Below, in pieces: positions 1 to 6,375 of a stretch of DNA of 10,000 nt. The stretch comes from Theodoxus fluviatilis (lineage: Eukaryota; Mollusca; Gastropoda; Cycloneritida; Neritidae), in contig JAWQFJ010001183.1 of NCBI GenBank assembly GCA_034096865.1, positions 145,001-155,000 of the forward strand, written 5' to 3'. Numbering within the stretch: position 1 is the stretch's first letter; each line of letters begins with the position of its first letter. A program made the translations under genes and the position numbers. The notes under the pieces were generated by a model. It was not told where the DNA came from and did not search any database. It was given only the letters and a program-made list of their open reading frames with translations.

Positions 1-599
1 ACGTGGAAAGATGGGAGCGGGACGTCGAGGTGGGGGTGGGTACGGTCGATAGGAGGGAGAGGTAGTAAGTGGTTGTTAAAATAGACATTAACGAGAATAA
101 AAAGAAACTTGGAGATGTGAAGGACCAGGAACAGTCAGTTTGTAATCGATGCATAGATCTGTAAAAAAAGTCTTCCCCCCAAAAAACCTTTATGCTTTTT
201 CACCTGCCCTGACCCCTTGTACACACAGTCGTCCTCGAAAGCAAAGTCAGGCACTTTCTGACTGAACAACTTTGAGGCGATATGCCATCAAATGTCACGT
301 GTGGTTGGATGCCATTGTGGTCATCTCGCTCTTAAAGGTATAGTGAAAGAAAGCGGTCACTTTGATGTGAAATATGCGCAGATATGATCTACGTGTCTTC
401 ACATCAAAGAGCTGCCATGCAAATTTCAGTGACAAGTTTTAAAACAGGTTCTTTTTTGATGTGCCAAATCAGTAATAACATTTCTGTGTACACAGTCCCA
501 AGAAGAATCCATTGTGATCGAAAGATCAGATTACCTCAAACTACTAGGATCTATCTTGCTAGTTACAGCTAACTTTTCTGAAAAGAAAGTTCTCACAAC
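1..599. other. Non-coding stretch, no gene seen
   Basis: No convincing exon was found. The first 75 bases are G-rich on the plus strand (pyrimidine-rich on the minus strand) and then the sequence becomes AT-rich. A short open frame at 384-572 has no codon bias or splice context. The GTTGTGAG read on the minus strand at about 600-593 could be the GU-rich element downstream of the minus-strand poly(A) signal at 620-615. The rest is probably intergenic sequence downstream of that minus-strand gene. Confidence 0.5.
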
Positions 600-776
600 G
601 TAAATCTGTTATATTTTATTGGCAAAATTTTGCTAGGCATGCAATAAAAACTCAAGAATACAATCATTCACAACAAAAAGGATAACGTTACGAACGGTAC
701 CTGAGGAAACTCATTGAAATGTCTGTTAGGTACAAGGTGTTGTTGCTTTCAACGCGTGCATTAAAAAAATGACCAC
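600..776 (-). terminator. 3' UTR and poly(A) signal of the minus-strand gene
   Basis: Read on the minus strand, the stop codon at 779-777 is followed by about 155 bases of AT-rich sequence and then AATAAA (plus strand TTTATT, 615-620). A GT-rich stretch follows about 15-22 bases further on. Signal, spacing and GU-rich element fit a metazoan cleavage and polyadenylation site. It is inferred to serve the exon at 777-899. No transcript data are available here. Confidence 0.45.
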
Positions 777-899
777 TCAAAGAGTAGTATTCGAATCACC
801 CATGATTTCATTCTCCATAAAAGTTTCCTCCACATTCACATTCCCTTTGTCAGAATGAGCCCTGTGGGTTGAGAATAAAAATAGACCCACCGTGGCTCC
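777..899 (-). CDS. Candidate last coding exon, minus-strand membrane-protein gene (partial)
   Basis: On the minus strand a long pyrimidine tract (about 935-901, including GGTTTTTCACGTTTTACTT) leads to a TAG acceptor. From base 899 phase 0 is open for 40 codons to a TGA at 779-777. The other two frames close earlier. The peptide starts GATVGLFLF, then turns polar and acidic (NVNVEETFMENEIMGDSN) and ends TTL. The exon at 3780-3662 also ends in phase 0, so the two join without a shift. A poly(A) signal lies 157 bases past the stop. No family is recognised. It would form the end of a cytoplasmic tail. Codon use is not distinctive, so support comes from acceptor quality, phase and the 3' end. An alternative acceptor near 992 gives a 30-codon tail ending in TAG at 902-900. 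Confidence 0.4.
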   Translation of the reverse strand, partial: GATVGLFLFSTHRAHSDKGNVNVEETFMENEIMGDSNTTL

Positions 900-1053
900 C
901 TACGCGATTAAGTAAAACGTGAAAAACCGAGGAAATCGAGACTTGGCTGGCTCTTCCTCCGACAATCTCGGATAATTTTCGTGATTAATGGCCTTACATA
1001 GCCTACAAAGGTTGACAGGCCGTAAAACATATCAATCCAAACCGATCCAATCA

Positions 1054-1838
1054 TCTGAATGAACTGCTTCCTCAAGAACACCCCCTTTTGTCTTAATGAA
1101 CTGCCCCTTCATTAACACCTTCTTTTTGACTGAATGAACTTCCCCTTCACTAATACTCCTTTTCGTCTGAATGAACTTCCCCTTCACAAACACCTTCTTT
1201 TCGTCTCAATGAACTTCCCCTTCACAAACACCTTTTTGACTGAATGAACTATTCCTTCACTAATACTCCTTTTTGTCTTAATGAACTACCCCTTCACAAA
1301 CACCTTCTTTTTGACTGAATGAACTATTCCTTCACTAATACTCCTTTTTGTCTGAATGAACTATCCCTTCACAAACATCTCCTTTTTAATTGAATGAACC
1401 ACCCCTTTCACAAACATCTCCTTTTTGTCTGAATGAACTATCCCTTCACAAACATCTCCTTTTTGACTGAATGAACTATTCCTTCACTAGTACTCCTTTT
1501 TGTCTTAATGAACTATCCCTTCACAAACATCTCCTTTTTAATTGAATGAACCACCCCTTTCACAAACATCTCCTTTTTGTCTTAATGAACTATCCCTTCA
1601 CAAACATCTCCTATTTAATTGAATGAACCACCCCTTTCACAAGCATCTCCTTTTTGTCTGAATGAACTATCCCTTCACAAACTTCTCCTTTTTGACTGAA
1701 TGAACTACCCCTTTCACAGACTCCTTCTTTTTGTCTAAATGACCTGTCCCTTCACAAACAGAGACCTCTCTCCTTTTTGACTGAATGACCTGTCCCTTCA
1801 CAAACAGATCTCTCTCCTTTTTGACTGAATGACCTGTC
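1054..1838. repeat. Minisatellite, about 21 units of 36-47 bp with dimeric higher-order pattern
   Basis: Each unit has the plan (t)ctGAATGAACt...cCCTTCACAAACatctCCTTTTTg(a). About 21 units can be read, mostly 36-39 bp and up to 47 bp near the right end. From about 1200 on, two unit types alternate. One begins CTGAATGAAC or TTGAATGAAC after a run ending GA or AA. The other begins TCT(G/T)AATGAAC after a run ending TTTTTG. The resulting dimer is about 76 bp. A four-unit block is repeated with a 152-bp period (block starts at 1315, 1467 and 1619). Units at both ends are more diverged. The last two full units carry a 6-9 bp CT-rich insertion. No open frame persists through the array. It lies in the inferred long intron of the minus-strand gene. 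Confidence 0.95.
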
Positions 1839-1845
1839 ACGTTCG

Positions 1846-1957
1846 GTCACACGTCATCGCCTGTTTTGCAGCTTACGCCATTTTCCGCCTGAGGGCGCTC
1901 AACAGCTCCCCGTAGTGCCTTGCGCGCCTGCGTTTGTCAGTGCAGATGACGTGGGAA
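1846..1957. promoter_or_regulatory. CpG-rich patch with clustered promoter-like motifs
   Basis: Right after the minisatellite the DNA becomes CpG-rich. In about 110 bases one can read ACGTCA (1851-1856) and TGACGT (1947-1952), both CRE-like; CGCCATTTTCCGCC (1876-1889), which resembles a YY1 core on the minus strand next to an E2F-like stretch; AGGGCGCT (1892-1899), a CTCF-core-like octamer common in animal genomes; and TGCGCGCCTGCG (1921-1932), NRF1-like. There is no TATA box. Together these suggest a TATA-less promoter or insulator-like element. The orientation is unclear, and each motif alone is weak. Confidence 0.35.
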
Positions 1958-2335
1958 GGCAGCCAGGCAGGGACAGATGTCCAAGAACAGTTCGGGTCTC
2001 TGGCACAGCTAAGCCCATTAAATGCTCGCGGTCCCAGATGTCTGAGAAGGCTTAGAAAACCCAAGTCGAAAAAACAGGTGTGCAGGCATATGTTGTCGCC
2101 GATTAGCAATGTCCTACCTTTCCGAGTGCCCGATAAAGGTGAAGAGCTTGCGGAAGAGGTTGCGAGAACCGTGCTTCTATGTGTTTGGACTGGAGTTCGA
2201 GACGAAAATATCCCGTCTCTACCACGCTTCGATGCGAAGGTAATCAAGGTTGTCGGGCGAAGGCCCTCTAAGATTTCTCCTGTGACAAGTGTTGTGTGCC
2301 ACAGTGTGTTATCTTCCAAATTACGGGGAGCGTGA
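1946..2335 (+). CDS. Hypothetical open frame of 129 codons in CpG-rich DNA
   Basis: An ATG at 1946, just after the promoter-like motifs, opens 129 codons to a TGA. The product is basic in the middle (RCLRRLRKPKSKKQ, about residues 32-45) with no recognisable domain, signal peptide or membrane segment. Donor-like sites occur inside it (AAACAG|gtgtgc near 2078 and GCGAAG|gtaatc near 2240), so only part might be a first exon. The opposite strand is also open across the same region, which points to low stop density in CpG-rich DNA rather than coding. Codon third positions are not strongly GC-biased. It may be a real first exon, a relic of a transposon, or chance. Confidence 0.2.
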   Translation: MTWEGSQAGTDVQEQFGSLAQLSPLNARGPRCLRRLRKPKSKKQVCRHMLSPISNVLPFRVPDKGEELAEEVARTVLLCVWTGVRDENIPSLPRFDAKVIKVVGRRPSKISPVTSVVCHSVLSSKLRGA

Positions 2336-2530
2336 TTGTCAGGGGACGGAACTACGCGACGGCAGCCTGAGATTCTTACGGACAGGAGTGGTGTTCTACA
2401 GCCATGTTTTGTGTCGCGTCTTTGAGTGATATGGATTGCTTTGGGATCGTTCCTGTGAAATACACAGACGATACAGTGACACAATGAAAAGGCCAGGTTC
2501 ACTTCTGCGCGCTTGTGTTGGAAATGGTTT
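2336..2530. other. Short non-coding interval left of the retrotransposon
   Basis: This is moderately GC-rich flank sequence. On the minus strand a good acceptor-like signal (TGTGTATTTCACAG, ending about 2451) is followed by GAACGATCCC and a GTAAGA donor about 70 bases further on. In the phase required after the exon at 3780-3662 this segment hits a TAG after 18 codons, so it is not accepted as part of that gene. Confidence 0.3.
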
Positions 2531-2541
2531 AATAATGTATG
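2531..2541. repeat. Target-site duplication, copy at the element's 3' end
   Basis: AATAATGTATG here is repeated exactly at 3523-3533. The two copies bracket the retrotransposon fragment precisely: one lies just outside its simple-repeat 3' tail, the other just outside its truncated 5' end. An 11-bp perfect repeat in this arrangement is the expected footprint of target-primed reverse transcription. Confidence 0.8.
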
Positions 2542-3522
2542 AACTCGAACTCGAAATCTTTTATTTAGGCCAGCCGCCCGTAACGTGACAAGAAACAAAA
2601 AACTAGCGAACCGAGTTATCAGTTCAACTGATGGACAATCAAAGATCAACTCGAGGTAGTATGTTCCTGCTCATAAGTTCCTTGTCTCTCAGAGTTAACG
2701 CATAATGTATGAACATCGCTACGTCCCTAGTTAAACTTGGATCCGATCCCTCCATCAAATACATACATCCCGTTTGGTTGTGACTCTTCAGATGCCGTTT
2801 TATATATCTTTTCCTAAGGTCATCATAAACAGGGCAAAATAAGAGGAAATGTTCTTCATTTTCATCAGTTGCACAAAAGGCGCACTTAGTATCCAAGTGC
2901 TGCTGATTGATGTACTTCTTGTTTGACAGCAGATCATTAATTCCAAAGCGAAAACGCACAAAGGCATCCCGGAATTTCTTAATGGTGAGACTAAATAGAT
3001 AATCTTCTGTACCAAAATGATCTTTGAAAGACAAATACCAATTATATCTGGCACTGGTTGTACATTTTTGGTGCCATATTTGGTAAAAAGTGTCTTGTAG
3101 CCTCTGTTTAAATTGCTTCAGAAAGGACATTTTGTTTCTGACCCCCTTGTTTAGCCATACGTAGGAGAAGCCATACTTACATAAACAGTTTCTAATATGC
3201 TCCACCCAGTTTAGATTATGTGAAATATTTGAGTTTTGCAACATGAGATATGCCTGTTTGGGTAATCTTGTAGATGACATAGTAGAAAGCCTGAGCCAGT
3301 ATTTTACTGCCCTAGTGATGTGCGAGACAGACAGAGGGTATCTTCCAAGATCCCCGTACACCATGTGATTTGGTGTCCGTGTGTCCAAACCGAGAAGTCT
3401 CTTGCAGGCGAACGTGTGAACCTTCTCGATTTTGTCTGCATTACCTAGACCCCATATCTCGGAGCCATAGAGTAAAGTCGACTGCACCTGCGAGTCGAAG
3501 AGCTTAAAAAACACTTTTGGTG
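2542..3522 (-). mobile_element. 5'-truncated non-LTR (LINE) retrotransposon insertion
   Basis: A 981-bp insert on the minus strand lies between perfect 11-bp target-site duplications. It begins abruptly inside the ORF2 C-terminal region, runs through the stop codon, and has a 97-base 3' UTR containing AATAAA (plus strand TTTATT, 2560-2565). It ends in a short hexamer tail (TTCGAG about 2.5 times) rather than poly(A). Simple tandem tails are known in several non-LTR clades. Endonuclease and reverse-transcriptase catalytic domains are missing, so the copy is dead on arrival. The perfect duplication and unbroken frame suggest a fairly recent insertion. It sits in the inferred intron of the minus-strand gene, in the same orientation. 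The clade is unresolved. Confidence 0.85.
2639..3522 (-). pseudogene. C-terminal fragment of a non-LTR retrotransposon ORF2 (reverse transcriptase polyprotein)
   Basis: About 293 codons are open to the TGA at 2641-2639. Near the start is LLYGSEIWG (about residues 14-22, counting from the GTG codon at 3514), the conserved block just downstream of the reverse-transcriptase thumb in many LINE ORF2 proteins. RTPN and GRYPL follow at about residues 46-61. Near the C-terminus is a zinc-binding cluster C-X2-C-X7-H-X4-C (CAFCATDENEEHFLLFC, residues about 211-227), the zf-RVT type motif expected after the RT domain. The catalytic YADD-type motif, fingers, palm and the N-terminal endonuclease are absent because the insertion is 5'-truncated. 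There is no native start codon. No internal stops or frameshifts are seen. The family-level call is strong; the clade is not assigned. Confidence 0.9.
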
Positions 3523-3533
3523 AATAATGTATG
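3523..3533. repeat. Target-site duplication, copy at the element's 5' end
   Basis: AATAATGTATG is an exact 11-of-11 match to 2531-2541. Removing the insert and one copy restores an uninterrupted sequence reading ...GGTTTAATAATGTATGCGTAACC..., the inferred empty site. Confidence 0.8.
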
Positions 3534-3661
3534 CGTAACCCCTTAGCACGAAATTATGATCCTGGTTTTATGTTCTGATGTGCCTAATGTTTGCGCTTGA
3601 TCAGTCTGAGATAGGATCAAAATGGACATGTTAGAGTAAGAAACGATGTCTGAGTTCTTAC

Positions 3662-3780
3662 CTCAGTGATTGTTTTGCCGTCTAGCCAATTAGATTTTCG
3701 ACGTGCCTTTCCTTCAAAGTTTGTCACGTGTTTATTGTGAATGACTGCTTGCCTCTGCTTGAATGTGTCTAACACAGATT
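3662..3780 (-). CDS. Internal coding exon, minus-strand membrane-protein gene
   Basis: On the minus strand a strong acceptor (CACTCACCATTTCACCTGGCCACAG) precedes base 3780, and a strong donor CACTGAG|gtaagaactc follows base 3662. The 119-nt exon has one frame open throughout. Two bases complete a split codon, then 39 codons run and it ends in phase 0. The other two frames contain stops. The peptide is hydrophilic and basic: SVLDTFKQRQAVIHNKHV, then FEGKARRKSNWLDGKTITE. The upstream exon at 4183-4099 leaves exactly one base (G), so the junction codon becomes GAA and the frame is kept. The 318-bp intron between them has consensus ends. The segment looks like a cytoplasmic tail or loop following a membrane helix. 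The tract KARRKS could be a kinase target, but that is only a guess. Confidence 0.6.
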
Positions 3781-4098
3781 CTGTGGCCAGGTGAAATGGT
3801 GAGTGAGGGCAAGGAATTAATCTGTTTATTTATTGATTAGAGGATGAGTGTTGAGATGTTTCGTGTGAAGAGACAGATGATTTGAATACCAGTTTGTCGC
3901 TGCGTGCGGGTTGGGATGAATCTTCCAGGGTGCTTCAAACTCACGGTGGGGTCCTCATGATCTGACCCTGTCATAATAACACACACATCCCTTATTCCAC
4001 CTCGTAGTCTCTTAGGCTGCTTGGGGCAACCTCTGGCTGAGCTGCTGGAGTAGTCTCCAAAACACTGGGAGCTGGATGTTTCAACTGTTGTTTCTCAC

Positions 4099-4183
4099 CG
4101 GAAGTTGACTTGCGTGCTTCCTTTTCGGCCTCCATATCTGACAAGATGTACTCTACGAGTGCAAAGATCGTGAAGACCGTGTG
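4099..4183 (-). CDS. Internal coding exon with the end of a membrane helix, minus strand
   Basis: On the minus strand an acceptor (CCCTTTCGGAGACCATGAGTACAG) precedes base 4183, and a donor ACTTCCG|gtgagaaac follows base 4099. The 85-nt exon encodes HTVFTIFALVEYIL and then the charged run SDMEAEKEARKSTS, exiting with one base of a codon. The hydrophobic part followed by an abrupt acidic/basic segment looks like the cytoplasmic end of a transmembrane helix. The F-x-F-x-ALVEY spacing resembles the M3 helix of Cys-loop ligand-gated channels. V-F-T-I-F-A-x-x-E-Y also resembles the last helix of PGAP2/Frag1-type proteins. Neither is secure, and no M4 helix is found downstream, which argues against a channel. 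If the donor is skipped, the frame runs on to a TAA at 3994-3992. Confidence 0.55.
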
Positions 4184-4522
4184 CTGTACTCATGGTCTCC
4201 GAAAGGGAGCTTTTAAACATGAAAATCTTTCTTCCTTTTTCATTAAAATTAATATGTGGTTCTGATTGTCATGAAACAAAAGAAACCAGTTGTAGTGGGT
4301 ATTTCCTTGTGATCTCTTTGTGACAACAAACGAGTACATGGACAGATGTTGGCGGATCCTGTCGTTGCAGCAGTTATATTCTTGGGTGTAAAACTACGAG
4401 TATATATTGTTTTTCTCTCTCCAATTGTAAGCAGAATTCCGCTAACGATTGAAAATTACATATGAAAAGATGCCACAGTGCTCCACTCATTCGCCGACTG
4501 ATTTAATGTTTCTACTTTATGC

Positions 4523-4538
4523 GTTGTAGATCTACAAC
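4523..4538. repeat. Perfect 16-bp palindrome
   Basis: GTTGTAGATCTACAAC is its own reverse complement. The symmetry stops at the flanking bases. It could be a binding site for a dimeric factor or chance. A palindrome of this length is expected by chance roughly once in several such windows. Confidence 0.7.
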
Positions 4539-4588
4539 TATTATTTCCTAGTGGCTTGGATGGGACCCCATGTGGCCTCTACGTCATT

Positions 4589-4642
4589 CAGTATAAGGGG
4601 GTTGGCTATAGTTTCTGGCACTTATACCTCCCCTTAATACTG
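4589..4642. repeat. Inverted repeat, 12-bp arms with one bulge
   Basis: CAGTATAAGGGG (4589-4600) pairs with CCCCTTAATACTG (4630-4642) with one unpaired base and a 29-base loop. No target-site duplication or transposon motif is visible. It may be a small MITE relic or a chance hairpin. Confidence 0.5.
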
Positions 4643-4654
4643 CTGCTTTGGTAG

Positions 4655-4804
4655 GAATAAAGGCCGTAACAGCCACACATACCCACCAACTAGTCTGCTC
4701 AAGTTTCATTGTACGCGCGCCGGCTCGGCTAGGCACAGTTACGACCGAAGTTGCGGTCTGTGTGAGGAGAGAACATAACCCCAGATCAACTGCATCGGTT
4801 CCAG
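4655..4804. other. GC-rich exon-like block, strand undecided
   Basis: On the plus strand a pyrimidine-rich acceptor (...ACTGCTGCTTTGGTAG) precedes 4655 and a donor TTCCAG|gtgact follows 4804. One frame stays open for 49 codons (IKAVTATHTHQLVCSSF...), entering with 2 extra bases and leaving 1. On the minus strand an equally good acceptor (GTTCTCTCCTCACACAG) precedes 4757. A donor TTGGTGG|gtatgt lies after 4683, giving 25 open codons in phase 0 (TATSVVTVPSRAGAR...) that would join the exon at 4183-4099 in frame. At most one reading is likely real. Neither product is recognised. The minus reading is attractive because TSWW would extend the hydrophobic segment HTVFTIFALVEYIL. Confidence 0.3.
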
Positions 4805-6010
4805 GTGACTGGCTGTACCACTGCTGGCGCTAGAGCTGTGGGCAGAGAGAGCTTGAGGCTTGCAACTCGATCGAAAGCAATGCCGCAGACGTTTGATTGG
4901 CCACGGTTGACGAGTTTGTTTGATAAGCGAAAGAGATGAACCATGAGGAGGTTGTAAGGTATTTCATGAATATAACATGCTCATTGGCTCACGCTGCACC
5001 CATAATCAAGCACCATGCATGCTTTGGAGGAGTATACTGAAAAGAGCCGGGTTTTCTTCCGTACGCTTCTTCTGGCGATACTTGCTTGCGTGGAGAAAAG
5101 CTTCATTCAAGTCGTCTCATCAGTTATCAAATCATGTCATAATCATTGCCTTCTCAAAGTCAAGCGTTGTCCGGCTTTTACGATGATTACTTACTCTTGT
5201 ATGTTATTTTTTAAACGTGACTTGATGGTTGTAATGTGTCAGTAATATGCACACTTCAAGCTGCTAAATGCAGGGCGAAAATACGGCTGAAATGAAAAAC
5301 TTGAAACGTGACACGTACCAGGATGCAACGAAGTGTGATACGAGAAAATAGTGTTCATTTCAAAACGCGATGCTAAAAACCTTTTGGAGGAAAAAGTTGC
5401 TATGGCATATATGGGGACACTTTCACTCAAAATGCCATTTTTTGACTGTTGAAATTTCCTCTCATTTAAATACATTTGATTATTCCTTTTATTCTTTTAA
5501 AGCGAAGGTTCCCAAATGAACTCCGAGCCATAATAACAACTCATACGTAGAGCTAAAGTCAAGATGCTTTTTCATCGGGATAGTGTTGCAGGAAACTTTA
5601 TGTGATTGTTTCATCAGTGACTCACGTACGAATGTTGGTTTGCTGTTGCAACACTTAGGGAATTCTCAAATGCCAGGAAAGCATTGAGGACTCCTTGTCG
5701 GAAACCCCTTTGGATAACAGTTTGTCGAGATAGGGAGTTTTACTTGTCACACAACTTTGAGACATTCAGCCAAATTTTCCTCACCAACGATGAATGAGTT
5801 CTTGAAGAGCATCTAATATACAGCAGAACTAGACTCATGCAGTCTTCGAATTGTATTAATTGCTTTGACATAAACCCTTCCTTACTTGGATAGTTTTCTG
5901 AGAGTTGTCGATCTCAATGCCTACCAAACAAAAGTTCTCCAAGAGCACGAATTCTCTACGCGTACATCTGGGTCTCAGGTGAAAAAATCTTTGGAAAATA
6001 AGTTGCGCTC
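4805..6010. other. Non-coding stretch, no supported gene
   Basis: About 1.2 kb of AT-rich DNA. Isolated splice-like signals occur, for example minus-strand CAAGA|gtaagt near 5194 and the minus-strand acceptor CGGCTCTTTTCAG near 5036. None bounds a convincing open exon. Short open frames at 4977-5245 (plus) and 5239-5475 (minus) lack codon bias and known motifs. No repeat or transposon structure is evident. Confidence 0.5.
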
Positions 6011-6013
6011 TCA

Positions 6014-6021
6014 TATATATA
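6014..6021 (+). promoter_or_regulatory. TATA-like box
   Basis: TATATATA is followed by ACACTCCGCGCTGCAG, a shift to more GC-rich sequence. It lies about 106 bases before the ATG at 6127 and upstream of the half-site repeats and the plus-strand exon at 6311-6533. Position and context fit a core promoter starting near 6045, but TATA-like runs are common in AT-rich DNA. Confidence 0.3.
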
Positions 6022-6054
6022 CACTCCGCGCTGCAGTTTAAACCTCTTCGCTCC

Positions 6055-6375
6055 AGCTCTCGTGATGTCTCGCTTGAAAGTCGCGGCCTTCATCAAACTG
6101 ACCTTTTCTCCCTTTCAGCTCGCGGGATGTCCATAGCAGAAATCATTACCTGCTTTATGCTAATCTTATTTTCGGCCTGCCATGCTGTCTATAGCCAAGG
6201 TCACGGCCCTCATCAGTTTGACCTTGAATCCTCTGTCTCAGGTCGCTTGATATATGCATGCAAGGTCACGACCTTCATCATGCCGACTGACTTCGACCTC
6301 TCCACTGCAGGTCGCGTGATGTGCGCGCAGCCAAAGTCGCGGCCTACTTCGTGCTGAGTTCCTGTGAGAGCGCGG
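6055..6375 (+). repeat. Five degenerate tandem repeats carrying AAGGTCA-type half-sites
   Basis: Units share the core g(g/c)tcgcgTgatgt...AAGGTCrCGGCCTTCATCA...GACCtt. Aligning on the TC of the core gives anchors at about 6081, 6143, 6201, 6266 and 6337, with spacings of 62, 58, 65 and 71. Exact AAGGTCA heptamers occur at 6197-6203 and 6262-6268 on the plus strand, and as TGACCTT at 6099-6105 and 6219-6225. The last reads TCAAGGTCA on the minus strand, and 6195-6203 reads CCAAGGTCA. Both match the extended monomer half-site of FTZ-F1/SF-1/ERR-type nuclear receptors. The second unit is the most diverged. The fifth runs into the exon at 6311-6533. Function is inferred. Confidence 0.6.
6127..6357 (+). 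CDS. Candidate small secreted peptide, 76 residues
   Basis: The ATG at 6127 has G at -3. The frame encodes MSIAEIITCFMLILFSACHA, a good signal-peptide shape: a short polar start, a 10-12 residue hydrophobic core, and small residues near a possible cleavage site after SACHA or YSQ. The rest is polar with three cysteines, including the C-terminal residue, and no known fold. A TATA-like box lies 106 bases upstream. Against it, the frame lies inside the degenerate tandem repeats, has no codon bias, and its end overlaps the plus-strand exon at 6311-6533 in another frame. The hydrophobic core falls in the most diverged repeat unit. It could be a recently arisen peptide gene or chance. Confidence 0.25.
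   Translation: MSIAEIITCFMLILFSACHAVYSQGHGPHQFDLESSVSGRLIYACKVTTFIMPTDFDLSTAGRVMCAQPKSRPTSC

Larger units (their letters stand above)
4184..4654. other. Non-coding stretch (probable intron of the minus-strand gene)
   Basis: AT-rich sequence without a supportable exon. It contains the perfect palindrome at 4523-4538 and a hairpin-forming inverted repeat at 4589-4642, listed separately. Its right edge, CCTCCCCTTAATACTGCTGC, is pyrimidine-rich and precedes the exon-like GC-rich block. Confidence 0.5.

Noticed and set aside
785..806. TATTCGAATCACC as a possible tRNA B box
   Set aside because: No matching A box, acceptor stem or cloverleaf could be built around it.
900..992. Alternative minus-strand last exon ending FPRFFTFYLIA
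   Set aside because: The acceptor at about 992 is weaker, and this segment forms the pyrimidine tract of the better acceptor at 900. The resemblance to a channel M4 helix is too short to count.
2380..2452. Minus-strand acceptor and donor pair as a possible next exon after 3662
   Set aside because: In the required phase it meets a TAG after 18 codons. The other phases do not fit the upstream exon.
1873..2649. 258-codon open frame on the minus strand
   Set aside because: It starts with a TTG in the LINE 3' UTR, crosses the target duplication, has essentially no usable ATG, and resembles no protein family. It is a low-stop shadow frame.
5239..5475. 78-codon minus-strand frame with a splice-like acceptor (TTTTTAG) and GTACGT donor inside
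   Set aside because: The implied exon is 54 nt, has no family resemblance, and its phases do not link to the accepted minus-strand exons.
5785..5925. About 50 stop-free codons on the minus strand ending at a GTGAGG donor-like site near 5784
   Set aside because: AT-rich codons, no recognised motif, a weak acceptor and no phase-compatible neighbour.
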